IMG/VR virus record: IMGVR_UViG_3300044675_004297
Span: 1-41,786 of that record
Strand: one strand, 5' to 3'
DNA length: 41,786 bases
Source of the DNA: a virus
Shown here: positions 16,185 through 25,030 of the stretch, piece after piece
Position numbering within the stretch: position 1 is the stretch's first letter
Layout: each line of letters opens with the position of its first letter
Made by a program: the position numbers and the translations under genes
Notes under the pieces: model-generated
Databases searched by the model: none
The model's input: the letters and a program-made list of their open reading frames with translations, nothing else
What the model was told of the DNA's origin: nothing

Positions 16185-17772
16185 TCTAAAAAGAAGTAAG
16201 CGTACTATTGGTCGCAGAATTAGCAGTCTTGAAAGTCGCACACGACGACTCCAAAAGCTCCCGACTCGTACAAGACTCGGACCACGCGCGGTTGTCGGCT
16301 CTAGTATTGCGCAAGGGGCTATAACCACGTCCGAACTAAGTCCAGTAGTCACTAACACTATTACGTCTGCAGAGACTGCGGCAACTACCGCACAGACTGC
16401 GGCAACTACCGCACAGACTACAGCAGACGACGCGTTTACTGCGGCAGACGATGCACAGACTGCTGCTGACACAGCACAGGCGACAGCAGACGGTAAGAAT
16501 AAGATCTATCGTTCAGATGCTGAACCGCCAGTCGGAGGAACGTATGTAGATGGCGACTTGTGGTTTGAAACTGATCAAAACAACAAGATTCATCGTCGCC
16601 TCGGCGGAGCCTGGGTAGCGGTTCAACTTGGTGGAGAAGCTCTTGCAAACATCAATGCAAACAAAATTACAGCAGGAACAATTGACGCGAACGTCATTAC
16701 AGTCTCAAACATAGATGCTGGAAACATTACAGCAGGAGTCATCACCTCAGCGAGAATTAACTCAGCGAGCATTAGTGCAGCAGAAATCAATGCTGATAAA
16801 ATCACCGGCGGGACGCTCACGGGACGCGTTATACAAAATAGTCTAACAACTCCAAACTTTAAGGTTGACACGAACGGTGATGTTTTTGCAAACAACATTT
16901 TTGCAACCGGGTCCGTGGGAGGCACTCAGCCAGGTTTAATTATTCGCTCTGACGGTGTAGGAGGCGCGCCGGCAAGCGCAGGCGGTTCACTGTATCTTTT
17001 TTCCGGTGTTGGAACTATATCAGAAAACACTTCGCAATATAAAGTGAGAATAGGCAGCTCTGCCAGATATTTAGAAATAAGTTACCCGCGCAATCCCTTA
17101 ACAGGAACAGGGCAAAGAGAGCACGTCAACGTTGAAACTACAGTTTCAACTCAGCACTTGAGACTTAGTTCCGCTAGTGGACAGATCGGTCTTCTAGGAA
17201 ATACTCAAACGCAGAGAACGCAGAACGCCGTAACCGTAGCTGGCGATATTATTTTAGAAAATTATGGTCCAGATGCTGACACGGATGATGGAAATGCTCC
17301 CGCAGGATCTAGAACTGTTTTTAGTAAGAATATAGGTAACAGTTCTAGTTCAACCTACTGCAGAATAGGTTTAATAGATGGCCTTCAGTATTATGGCGAT
17401 CCTTCTTCATTAAGAGAATTGAAAGACAACATTGAAGACATAACTGGAGAAGAATCAATTAACTTAATTAAAAAATTAAGACCAAGGAAATATACTTGGA
17501 AACCAGAAGAAAATGATAGCGAATTGCAAAAAGCGCTAAAAAGCCTAGACATACATTATGGTTTTGTTGCAGAAGAAGTCCAAGAAGCAGATAGAGCACT
17601 GGCTACTTATAAAATGACGCCAGAGTTTCAACAACAGTGGCCAAACGTAACAGAAGAAATGTTTAATGATTTTCCTCTAATTTTTTACAAAGAAGGGGCA
17701 ATGCCTTCAATAACAATTTCTGCAGTAAAAAATCTTATTGAAAGAGTTGAATATTTAGAGTCTCGTATTTAA
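16174..17772 (+). CDS. Tail fibre with C-terminal S74 self-cleaving chaperone
   Basis: A 532-residue fibre. I choose TTG at 16174 because GGGAGG (16159-16164) is 9 nt upstream; the alternative TTG at 16165 abuts that site. Order: a very basic N-terminus, an Ala/Thr coiled coil (TAATTAQTAATTAQTTADDA region), a DGDLWFETDQNNKIHRR segment typical of minor tail proteins, a stack of beta repeats (ITAGTIDANVITVSNIDAGNI), then a C-terminal domain. The latter has SSLRELKDNI, LRPRKYTWK and HYGFVAEEV, the Peptidase_S74 intramolecular chaperone signature. Ser412 and Lys417 fit the catalytic dyad, so about 121 residues should be released after trimerisation. The C-terminal third is visibly more AT-rich with many AGA codons. 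Confidence 0.85.
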   Translation: MASNLKRSKRTIGRRISSLESRTRRLQKLPTRTRLGPRAVVGSSIAQGAITTSELSPVVTNTITSAETAATTAQTAATTAQTTADDAFTAADDAQTAADTAQATADGKNKIYRSDAEPPVGGTYVDGDLWFETDQNNKIHRRLGGAWVAVQLGGEALANINANKITAGTIDANVITVSNIDAGNITAGVITSARINSASISAAEINADKITGGTLTGRVIQNSLTTPNFKVDTNGDVFANNIFATGSVGGTQPGLIIRSDGVGGAPASAGGSLYLFSGVGTISENTSQYKVRIGSSARYLEISYPRNPLTGTGQREHVNVETTVSTQHLRLSSASGQIGLLGNTQTQRTQNAVTVAGDIILENYGPDADTDDGNAPAGSRTVFSKNIGNSSSSTYCRIGLIDGLQYYGDPSSLRELKDNIEDITGEESINLIKKLRPRKYTWKPEENDSELQKALKSLDIHYGFVAEEVQEADRALATYKMTPEFQQQWPNVTEEMFNDFPLIFYKEGAMPSITISAVKNLIERVEYLESRI

Positions 17773-17794
17773 TACTTACAGATCCGATACGTGA

Positions 17795-17800
17795 TAAAGT
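17795..17800 (+). promoter_or_regulatory. Extended -10-like box before gene at 17833
   Basis: TGATAAAGT (TGn at 17792-17794, hexamer TAAAGT) lies in the 60-nt gap after the fibre gene, the junction between tail and metabolism genes, 33 nt before the start. Confidence 0.35.
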
Positions 17801-17832
17801 TTCACTAAACGTAATCATAGAGAGACACTTAC

Positions 17833-18303
17833 ATGATCGAAGTAAAAGACGGTTCAAGAACGTTGCAGTTTAATGGTAAGCTACTCGGCAAGTCCTCTTC
17901 ATGGCGCCGTGGCTCAAACCGCTGGATTGAGTTTGAACTATATAAAACAGAGAACGGTTCATACGTTCTTTCACGTGTAGGTATTTCGGTTATTTACCAC
18001 GGCGCAGCGTGCCACTTGGTTAAGCGCTATGGTCTGCAGGAAGTATCGGTAGATGAACTCCGCAACGACGTGGTCCCTTGCGACGACTGTCGTCCATCGT
18101 TTGCCGCTGGGGTAGTTTTTCCTGAAAAGAATCGCTACTGGGCGCAGGTAAGCGAAGACCCGAACGCAGTACTTGAAGCACTCTACAAGTACGACAACGG
18201 CGGTGCTCGCTACCTTACGCACGTTGCGCAACGACTTCTCGAAGACGCCTCGGGCTTAGATGAGGGTATTGAGACCGTTTACAAAATCGAACTCATCCCC
18301 TGA
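17833..18303 (+). CDS. Unknown 156-residue protein with His/Cys cluster
   Basis: Not recognised as a named family, though similar proteins occur in actinophages as I recall. Residues 50-90 contain YHGAACHLV, then VPCDDCRPS; His56, Cys60, Cys83 and Cys86 could bind one zinc ion. The first 50 residues look beta-rich and the C-terminal third helical. GAGAG lies about 10 nt before the ATG. First gene of the metabolism block; its stop lies just before the promoter of the kinase gene. Confidence 0.65.
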   Translation: MIEVKDGSRTLQFNGKLLGKSSSWRRGSNRWIEFELYKTENGSYVLSRVGISVIYHGAACHLVKRYGLQEVSVDELRNDVVPCDDCRPSFAAGVVFPEKNRYWAQVSEDPNAVLEALYKYDNGGARYLTHVAQRLLEDASGLDEGIETVYKIELIP

Positions 18304-18309
18304 TATAAT
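18304..18309 (+). promoter_or_regulatory. Extended -10 promoter (TGA TATAAT)
   Basis: A perfect extended -10, TGATATAAT at 18301-18309, 26 nt before the start of the dNMP kinase gene. The same nine bases occur upstream of the gene at 32304. Confidence 0.6.
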
Positions 18310-18335
18310 CAACTTCGAACAGAAAGACGTACGAC

Positions 18336-19322
18336 ATGTTTATCGCTATTGAAGGCTCAGATGGCGCTGGTAAGAGCTCATTAATTGAAGCAATTAAAAC
18401 TGAATTGCTCGAGCAGCAACCAGATCTCCAGATTACCAGTCATCACAAAGGCAAGCCGCCAATTGAAACTCGCGAGTGTCTCCTTGAAGAATACGTGACA
18501 AGTCTAGAAAATATCGATCTCTACGCATCTACCCACGTCGCTGATCGCTGGCACTGGGGAGAGCGCACATATGCCCCAATTAAACGCCCACACACTAATA
18601 CCGACGGCTACGGTCTTCTCGGCAAAGCAGGCTGGCGCTGGGTAGAGCTATTCATGCAGTCCCGCGGAATGACACAGTTCTTGCTGTCCCAAAAGCTCGA
18701 TGTAATTCGCGAGCGCGTCGCCGAGCGAGGTGATGACTATATTGATTTGTCAGAACTTGAAGCGATTTACAATGCGTATGTAGAAACATCAAAGGTCGCT
18801 GTTCTCACCGAAACAATTATGCCGGGCAACACTGGTTTTGATAGTCTTCCGTACTTTGCACGTCACATTATCGATGTAGCAAAAGCTACAGCAAAACGCG
18901 TTGAATTCCTTAGAGCTTATCCAAACTACATTGGCCCAATAAACCCACGGGTTCTTATCGTCGGTAACGATCGAAGCGAGCATGACTTATTTGCTAGTGA
19001 GACTGATCTACCGTTTGTTCCTACTCCCGAAAGCGACGGTGAGTTTCTTCTCGAGTCTTTGCCTGAAAATCTTTGGAAGCACGTTGGTATGGTGACAACT
19101 AATCACATAACACCGGATGAGCTATCAAACTTGCACAAGCAACTTGGTCGCCCCATGATCGCAGCTCTTGGCGTAACAGCAGAACGTTTCATCCTAAAGA
19201 CTACAATTTACGTAAATGACTACGTTACTATTCACGATCCGCAGCATATTTTTAGCGACCAGCGAAATGAATACGGTTTAGAAATCGAAAAAATTAGCAA
19301 GAGAAAGAATACAACCAAATGA
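18336..19322 (+). CDS. dNMP/thymidylate kinase fused to a putative UDG-like domain
   Basis: Residues 1-200 are a P-loop thymidylate kinase-type nucleotide kinase: GSDGAGKSS (7-15), a DRWHWGE motif in the place of the family DRY segment, and a later RGDDYIDLSELEAIYNAY region. Such enzymes phosphorylate dNMPs to dNDPs. Residues about 205-320 are an added domain with RVLIVGNDRS, then LPFVPTPESDGEFLLESL, then VTTNHI and PMIAALGVTAERFIL and a final IHDPQHIF. This order resembles uracil-DNA-glycosylase-fold proteins, but the assignment is tentative. The stop overlaps the next ATG, so kinase and thymidylate synthase-family enzyme are coupled. In T4 an analogous kinase (gp1) acts on hydroxymethyl-dCMP. 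Confidence 0.75.
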   Translation: MFIAIEGSDGAGKSSLIEAIKTELLEQQPDLQITSHHKGKPPIETRECLLEEYVTSLENIDLYASTHVADRWHWGERTYAPIKRPHTNTDGYGLLGKAGWRWVELFMQSRGMTQFLLSQKLDVIRERVAERGDDYIDLSELEAIYNAYVETSKVAVLTETIMPGNTGFDSLPYFARHIIDVAKATAKRVEFLRAYPNYIGPINPRVLIVGNDRSEHDLFASETDLPFVPTPESDGEFLLESLPENLWKHVGMVTTNHITPDELSNLHKQLGRPMIAALGVTAERFILKTTIYVNDYVTIHDPQHIFSDQRNEYGLEIEKISKRKNTTK

Positions 19323-20173
19323 GTGCTTCAGTAATTGAAATCGAGAACGGTACAAACGGATACGTTGATCTCGTCCGCCACGTCCTTAGCAACGGCGAAG
19401 AAGTGGCGCCTCGCGGAATGAAAACCCGTGAAATCGAAGACGCTGTTATTTTTATTAATGACGTGTACAACACGCTCCCTCTCAAGGTTGGTCGTGGATC
19501 TGTCCCAGGTATTGGCGCCGTAGAAGCATGTCAGCTCTTGGCTGGTGAAAGCTACAATGATCTCATTGTTGCCGTTGGCCCGCAGTTCCGCAACTACGCA
19601 GAAAGCGACGGAATTTTTCATGGCGCGTACGGCCCGCGTACGCGCGAACAGTATCCGCTCGCTATTGACAAGCTTCGCAACGATAGCGACACGCGGCAGG
19701 CTGTGATTACACTGTGGAACCCCAATCTCGACAACCAACCAAACAAGCGTGACTATCCTTGCACAATTTTGCATCAGTTCCGTATTCGCAACAACAAGCT
19801 CAACATGAGCGTGTACATGCGATCAAACGACGTGTGGCTCGGCGCCGCATATGACTTCTTCCAGTTTACTCGTGTTCAGATTGCTATGGCGTCTGTTCTC
19901 GGCATAGAGCCAGGCAAGTACGCTCACCATGTTGGTTCATTGCATATTTACGAACAGCACTACGACGCAGCTGAAAGCCTAAAAAAGACAGACGAAGTTA
20001 CGCTTATTCCAACAATCACAGGATCAACTTGGGACGATATTCGTGATTCTGCTAAGGCCGCACTTGATGCAGCAAGCGGCACGATTTCGATTTACAACAC
20101 TAGCGCCGATGCACGTTGGTACGCTGACGCAATGATTACGGCAATCGAAAAAAATAAGGCTAAAGGTCTCTAA
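19319..20173 (+). CDS. Thymidylate synthase-family enzyme, dCMP (hydroxy)methylase-like
   Basis: A 284-residue member of the thymidylate synthase superfamily. Visible landmarks: a catalytic Glu (Glu70 in GAVEACQLLAG), SDTRQAVITLWNP, nucleophile Cys148 in RDYPCTILHQFRIR, the RSNDVWLGAAYDFFQFT loop and the GSLHIYEQHYD phosphate/nucleoside segment. In canonical enzymes the loop reads LGxPFNI, where Asn selects dUMP; here the aligned residue is Asp179. Asn-to-Asp at this place is known to switch the preference to dCMP, as in T4 dCMP hydroxymethylase, for which I recall the same Cys148 and Asp179 numbering. I therefore infer a dCMP hydroxymethylase or methylase. It is coupled to the upstream kinase by ATGA overlap and followed by dCMP deaminase. 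Confidence 0.8.
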   Translation: MSASVIEIENGTNGYVDLVRHVLSNGEEVAPRGMKTREIEDAVIFINDVYNTLPLKVGRGSVPGIGAVEACQLLAGESYNDLIVAVGPQFRNYAESDGIFHGAYGPRTREQYPLAIDKLRNDSDTRQAVITLWNPNLDNQPNKRDYPCTILHQFRIRNNKLNMSVYMRSNDVWLGAAYDFFQFTRVQIAMASVLGIEPGKYAHHVGSLHIYEQHYDAAESLKKTDEVTLIPTITGSTWDDIRDSAKAALDAASGTISIYNTSADARWYADAMITAIEKNKAKGL

Positions 20174-20361
20174 TGAGCGATGATTACGAGTTTGAACAAA
20201 TGTCGCCACTCAAGGCGGCGGCAACCTCAATGCATGAGTTGTTCACCACGCTCAAAGATGCTGGATTTAGCCGGCGCGATGCGCTTGAACTGATCGCCAA
20301 GGTTATGACAGGTACAATCGCAGAAGCAATGACACAAGACACAGAAGAAGACGATGAATGA
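20173..20361 (+). CDS. Small helical protein
   Basis: A 62-residue acidic protein starting within the upstream stop (TAATG) and ending in an ATGA overlap with the deaminase gene. The central helix (SMHELFTTLKDAGFSRRDALELI) resembles a small protein type common in phages of Gram-positive bacteria, with a DAGFxxxxALxL pattern. No function is known to me. Tight coupling on both sides suggests expression with the nucleotide genes. Confidence 0.7.
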   Translation: MSDDYEFEQMSPLKAAATSMHELFTTLKDAGFSRRDALELIAKVMTGTIAEAMTQDTEEDDE

Positions 20362-20843
20362 TCGATACACGACCCTCCTGGGATGAAGTCTGGCTCGCAG
20401 TAGCCGAAATAGTGGCGAAGCGCTCTAGATGCTCACGTGCACAAATGGGCTCAGTGATTGTTTCTCACGATCAACATATTATTGCCACTGGTTACAACGG
20501 CCCAGCTGCTGATTGGCCAGAGTCTGGCGAGTGCATAAACTGGTGTGAACGCGCACAAGGGAAAACTCCGCTCGACAATCTCTACGACGCGTGCCCGTCT
20601 ATTCACGCAGAAGCAAACGCTTTGCTTTATGTAGATCGTTCACGTAGCTTAGGCGGAACTATTTATATCGTCAGCGCTCCGTGCATGCAGTGCGCCAAAC
20701 TAATCTCAAACTCTGGCCTTGCTAAGGTAGTGTGTCGACTAAAGAAAGCCGACATGCATCGCGATCCGTATGGAGTCATAGACTACTTGCGCAAGTGCAA
20801 TATCGAAGTGACAATTATTAAGGACGAAAATGTCGACTGCTGA
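20358..20843 (+). CDS. dCMP deaminase
   Basis: A 161-residue zinc-dependent cytidine/deoxycytidylate deaminase family protein. HAEANAL supplies the zinc His and catalytic Glu; APCMQCAKLI supplies the two zinc Cys residues. An N-terminal SRAQMGSVIVSHDQHIIATGYNG segment is typical of the family. The enzyme converts dCMP to dUMP, feeding dTTP synthesis; in a phage with modified cytosine it would also balance pools. Additional Cys residues (CINWCERA) upstream may bind a second zinc ion as in T4 deaminase. Start is ATG at 20358 in the ATGA overlap. Confidence 0.88.
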   Translation: MIDTRPSWDEVWLAVAEIVAKRSRCSRAQMGSVIVSHDQHIIATGYNGPAADWPESGECINWCERAQGKTPLDNLYDACPSIHAEANALLYVDRSRSLGGTIYIVSAPCMQCAKLISNSGLAKVVCRLKKADMHRDPYGVIDYLRKCNIEVTIIKDENVDC

Positions 20844-22653
20844 TCTCTCAGATGTAAAACTCCACCTGGTGGACAACGCTCAAAAAGCAAATGAGTTTCT
20901 CGCATGGCTTAGTGAACGTCGCCCGCATAACGCACTTTCAGTAGACACTGAAACAGGCGAGCTACCGGGCAACCCACGTGATCATGCGTTTTCGCCTTGG
21001 CACGGACGTCTCCGTCTCGTACAGGTTGGTGACGGCATGCAAGGTTGGTCAATTCCGTGGGACGAATGGAAAGGTGTCTTTTATGAAGGCATGGATAAGT
21101 TCGATGGTCCTATTATTTGTCACAACATCGCGTTCGAAGCTCGCTGGTTTGCAGTGCAGTCCCGTTGGGAAATGCCTTGGCATCGTGCACATGACACAAT
21201 GATCATGGCGCACATCATCGATCCATTGGGATCAGGCGCTCTAAAGCGTCTTGCTGCACTACACGTTGATAGTCGCGCGGTCGCATTACAGGAAACGCTT
21301 GACACTGAGCTTGCCAAGAACGGCTGGACATGGGGAACCGTTCCCATCAACTTCCAGCCGTATTGGTCATACGGTGCGTTGGACTGTGTATTGACAACTC
21401 GTCTGTGGGAACAATTCTATGAAAAGTGTGGCCCTGGCGGACCGTACAATAAACCGTACGAACTCGAAATGGCTGTACGTCGTATTGCTACACGCATGGA
21501 AATTAACGGCGCACGCGTTGACCTTGAGTACTCTAAGCAAAAGTTCGATCAACTAACTGACTACACAGAATCTGTAAAGGCCTGGGCAAAGCAAACATAC
21601 TCTGGAACGTCGATTACAAGTAACCAGCAACTAGTGCGTCTGTTTGAAAGCCTTGGCGCAGAGATCACAGAGTTTACTCCGTCAGGACAAAAGTCTTGCA
21701 CTAAGGATCAGTTGAAAATGCTGATGCTCAATGACAATAAAGAAATCGTTAATCTTGCAGATACTGTTCTCAAGCAGCGCAAAGCCGCTAAGCTTGCCAG
21801 TACGTATTTCTCTAACTTCCTTACCGAGTCAATTAACGGGATAGTGCATCCGTCAATTCGTACACTTGGTGCTCGTACGTCGCGCATGTCGATTACTAAT
21901 CCAGCACTTCAAACGTTGCCTAAGGGTGATGACGTTGTACGTCGCGCGTTCCTCCCGAGGGACGAAGACCACGTCATTGTGACAAGCGACCTTGACCAGG
22001 TTGAATTCCGTATGTTCGCAAGTCTGTCGCAAGACGAAAACCTTGTAAACATGTTTAACCTCGCTGACTCTACTGGATCTGATCCGTTCACTGAAATTGG
22101 TCGTGAAGTATACGGTGATCCAACAATGACAAAGAGTGACAAGCGCCGTGCACTTATTAAGAGCATGATTTACGGTCGTCTTTACGGTGCAGGTGTTGCT
22201 AAACAAGCAATGACAGCAGGTGTACACGAAGCTCAAATGAAAGGTACATCTGACGCGTTCGATAATCGTTTTCCTGGCATGTCGCACTTTCAGCGACAGA
22301 TTGAAGATATCGGCATGCGTCGCTTTAAGACTGAAGGCCAGGGCTACGTTTACACGTGGACTGGTCGTCGTATTCCTTGTGACGATAACCGTGTGTATAC
22401 ACTCGTTAACTACTTGATCCAAGGCGGAGCAGCGGAAGTATTTAAGAGCAACCTCGTAAAACTTGATCAGGCTGAACTTACTGAACTTCTGATTGTTCCT
22501 GTACATGACGAAATCGTTCTCAATGCGCCCCGTAAGGACGCAGAAGAAATCATGCGTACAGTTAAAGAATGCATGACAACAACTGAAGGCTGGGCAGTTC
22601 CGCTCACCTCAGGTATCGATGGTCCAATGGAGACCTGGGGAGATAAGTACTGA
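20830..22653 (+). CDS. polA: DNA polymerase I (family A) with 3'-5' exonuclease
   Basis: The replicative polymerase, 607 residues, lacking a 5' nuclease domain as usual for phages. Exonuclease: DTETG (Asp39, Glu41), ICHNIAFEARWF, and YGALDCVLTTRLW. Polymerase: motif A SDLDQVEFRMFA, motif B RRALIKSMIYGRLYG (439-453) and motif C VPVHDEI (Asp560). The O-helix position equal to E. coli Phe762 is Tyr448, as in T7 polymerase. Published surveys of aquatic phages associate Tyr at this site with a virulent life cycle. Start ATG at 20830 overlaps the deaminase end and has AAGGAC upstream. Its stop overlaps the next ATG. Confidence 0.95.
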   Translation: MSTADLSDVKLHLVDNAQKANEFLAWLSERRPHNALSVDTETGELPGNPRDHAFSPWHGRLRLVQVGDGMQGWSIPWDEWKGVFYEGMDKFDGPIICHNIAFEARWFAVQSRWEMPWHRAHDTMIMAHIIDPLGSGALKRLAALHVDSRAVALQETLDTELAKNGWTWGTVPINFQPYWSYGALDCVLTTRLWEQFYEKCGPGGPYNKPYELEMAVRRIATRMEINGARVDLEYSKQKFDQLTDYTESVKAWAKQTYSGTSITSNQQLVRLFESLGAEITEFTPSGQKSCTKDQLKMLMLNDNKEIVNLADTVLKQRKAAKLASTYFSNFLTESINGIVHPSIRTLGARTSRMSITNPALQTLPKGDDVVRRAFLPRDEDHVIVTSDLDQVEFRMFASLSQDENLVNMFNLADSTGSDPFTEIGREVYGDPTMTKSDKRRALIKSMIYGRLYGAGVAKQAMTAGVHEAQMKGTSDAFDNRFPGMSHFQRQIEDIGMRRFKTEGQGYVYTWTGRRIPCDDNRVYTLVNYLIQGGAAEVFKSNLVKLDQAELTELLIVPVHDEIVLNAPRKDAEEIMRTVKECMTTTEGWAVPLTSGIDGPMETWGDKY

Positions 22654-23129
22654 TGAAACGTATTATTCTTGCGGTTGATCCCGGCAAGGCAACAGGTATT
22701 TCTTGTTTTGGTTTTGATAATGCAATAAATGAAGAACCACACATGATTATGGCTGGCGAGTACCAGCCACACGAGTTTGCTGCACCGATTCGTGCGATCA
22801 TCGCTAATGCGCAAGATGAAAACATCCCTATTGAAATTGTATGTGAACGATTTACAATCAACGCGCAAACGGTTCGCAACTCGCAAGCGCCGTACTCACT
22901 TGAACAAATCGGCGCGCTTAAGCAGATTATGCGAGATGCTGGAATAGATGAAAACAACCTCAAGTTCCAGAGTCCAGCAGACGCCAAGCGTATGTTCCCT
23001 AATGAAGCTATCAAGAAATTAGAATATTGGCATAAAGGTGGCGAAGGTCACGCCTTGGACGCAATTCGTCATGGTTTGCTTTATTTAGCAAAAAACGGTT
23101 GGACGCCCTTAAGGCTGCTTCAACAATAA
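22653..23129 (+). CDS. RuvC-like Holliday junction resolvase
   Basis: A 158-residue RNase H-fold nuclease. AVDPGKATGI gives the first catalytic Asp (Asp9), IVCERF the Glu, and GEGHALDAIRHGLLY the C-terminal His/Asp group. This pattern matches RuvC-type resolvases encoded by actinophages next to polA. It probably cleaves branched replication or recombination intermediates before packaging. The ATG overlaps the polymerase stop (TGATG). Confidence 0.8.
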   Translation: MKRIILAVDPGKATGISCFGFDNAINEEPHMIMAGEYQPHEFAAPIRAIIANAQDENIPIEIVCERFTINAQTVRNSQAPYSLEQIGALKQIMRDAGIDENNLKFQSPADAKRMFPNEAIKKLEYWHKGGEGHALDAIRHGLLYLAKNGWTPLRLLQQ

Positions 23130-23188
23130 GCATTCTAAAAATACTAAGAAAAACTTATAGCGATAACGTTTTCTTACTTAGTACTTGA

Positions 23189-23194
23189 TATAGT
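23189..23194 (+). promoter_or_regulatory. Extended -10-like box before the helicase gene
   Basis: TGATATAGT (23186-23194) lies in the 95-nt gap before the GTG at 23225, whose ribosome site is GAGAGG at 23213-23218. Confidence 0.45.
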
Positions 23195-23224
23195 GACTAC
23201 CAACACAACGACGAGAGGTATTAA

Positions 23225-25030
23225 GTGCCAGTACAAGTAGAGCTCAACGAGACAGGCGAGCACATCCGTATTGAAACAGAGTGGCGCTACAAGGAATTAT
23301 GCAAGAGTATCCCCGGAGCAACCTGGAGTGCTAAGGACCAAGCGTGGCGTTTGCCATTGAGTTGGGCATCCTGTCTTGCATTGCGATCAGTCTTCAAAGA
23401 TGACCTTGCTATTGGCCCTCTCCTGACCTCCTGGGCATCTAACGAGCTCAATACACGTGTAACCCCAGCTAATAATCTTCGTGACGTAGACGCCCTAGAG
23501 GACCCCGATAACGAGGATCTTTTCCCGCATCAGCGAGCCGGCGTTGCGTTCCTTTCTACGGCCCGTCGCGCGCTTCTGGCAGATGAGCCAGGTCTCGGTA
23601 AAACAGCCCAGACTATTCGCGCTCTCAAAAAGCTAAAAGACAGCGGTGAAGAAGTATTCCCAGCTCTCGTTGCCTGCCCAAATACGCTCAAGAAAAACTG
23701 GTCCCGTGAGTTTGGAATGTGGTGGCCCGATGTTCACGTACAAGTAATCAGCGGTTCCGCTGGCCAACGCCGCAAGCAGTTTGAAACAGAGGCTGACGTT
23801 TACGTCATTAACTGGGAATCCCTGCGCTCGCATTCGCGTCTTGCGTCTTATGGTTCAGTAGCACTGGCTCGCTGCGTTGAATGCGGTGGTCACGATGAGA
23901 AAGTCACAGAAAATCGTTGCGAGGTTCACGTGCGTGAACTCAATACAATCGATTTTAAAGCTGTCGTAGCTGACGAAATTCACCGCTCGAAAGATCCTAA
24001 GTCTAAGCAGACTCGTGCATTGTGGGCAGCAACTGGCGATGCAGACATTAGATACGCTCTAACAGGTACGCCCATTGCTAACAACGTTCTTGATCTTTGG
24101 TCAATTCTTCATTGGCTATCGCCAACTGAATGGCCAAGCAAAACACGTTGGATCGATCGCATGATTGACACGATGCTTAATGCGTTCGGCGGCATGATGG
24201 TCCTTGGCGTAAAGCCCCACATGAATGACGAGTTTTACGCAACAGTAAACCCTCGCATGCGCCGAATGCTCAAAGCACGCGTGCTGCCTTGGTTGCCGCC
24301 AGTCCTCAAAGAACGCCGCGATGTTGAAATGTCTACGAAGCAGGCAAAAGTATATAAGCAAATGCGTGATGTAATGATTGCCGAACTCGAAGGTGGCGGA
24401 GCACTCGTAGCTCCAAGTCCTTTAACACAGACAACACGTCTTCTTCAGTTCGCTAGTTCATACGCTGAAATCACGATTGACGAGCTTACAGGTGAAATGC
24501 AGACAGTGCTTGCTGAACCATCATGTAAGGTCGATGCGCTAATGAATGACATTAGTAGCGGTGACTTTGGTGAAGATTCTGTTGCGGTCTGCGCAGTGTC
24601 CCGTCAGCTCATTGAACTTCTCAGCGCAGCAATGACTAAGGCAAAGATTCCTCATGGTCTTATTACAGGCGCGCAAGATGAAGATGAACGCCAAAAAGCC
24701 GTTGATGATTTCCAGGCTGGCAAAATAAAGTGGGTTTTGTTTACTGCTCAAGCAGGCGGCGTTGGCATTACTCTTACGGCAGCACGTCGTCTCGTAATGC
24801 TGCAACGCCCGTGGTCGCTCGTTGACTATAAGCAAGCGCTTGACCGAGTACACCGCATTGGTAGCGAAATCCACGATTCAGTTGTGATCATGGACTACGT
24901 TACTGAAGGAACGATTGAGGAGCGAGTTATTCAAGTTCTTGAAGGCAAGGCTGATAACTTCGAAAACATCGTTCACGATAAGCATCAACTTCTCAGGATG
25001 CTTACAGATGATAAGGCAGGGACACTGTGA
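23225..25030 (+). CDS. SNF2-family DNA helicase/translocase with zinc insertion
   Basis: A 601-residue superfamily 2 ATPase. Walker A is DEPGLGKTAQTI (120-131), Walker B is DEIH (250-253), motif III LTGTPIANN, and motif VI QALDRVHRIG. Between motifs Ib and II is an insert with CVECGGH and later CEVH (Cys217, Cys220, His223, Cys232, His235), a probable zinc knuckle. The N-terminal 90 residues form a separate module (ATWSAKDQAWRLP), seen in phage SNF2 proteins. It likely acts in replication or recombination. GTG start with GAGAGG; the stop overlaps the GTG of the nuclease gene. Confidence 0.9.
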   Translation: MPVQVELNETGEHIRIETEWRYKELCKSIPGATWSAKDQAWRLPLSWASCLALRSVFKDDLAIGPLLTSWASNELNTRVTPANNLRDVDALEDPDNEDLFPHQRAGVAFLSTARRALLADEPGLGKTAQTIRALKKLKDSGEEVFPALVACPNTLKKNWSREFGMWWPDVHVQVISGSAGQRRKQFETEADVYVINWESLRSHSRLASYGSVALARCVECGGHDEKVTENRCEVHVRELNTIDFKAVVADEIHRSKDPKSKQTRALWAATGDADIRYALTGTPIANNVLDLWSILHWLSPTEWPSKTRWIDRMIDTMLNAFGGMMVLGVKPHMNDEFYATVNPRMRRMLKARVLPWLPPVLKERRDVEMSTKQAKVYKQMRDVMIAELEGGGALVAPSPLTQTTRLLQFASSYAEITIDELTGEMQTVLAEPSCKVDALMNDISSGDFGEDSVAVCAVSRQLIELLSAAMTKAKIPHGLITGAQDEDERQKAVDDFQAGKIKWVLFTAQAGGVGITLTAARRLVMLQRPWSLVDYKQALDRVHRIGSEIHDSVVIMDYVTEGTIEERVIQVLEGKADNFENIVHDKHQLLRMLTDDKAGTL

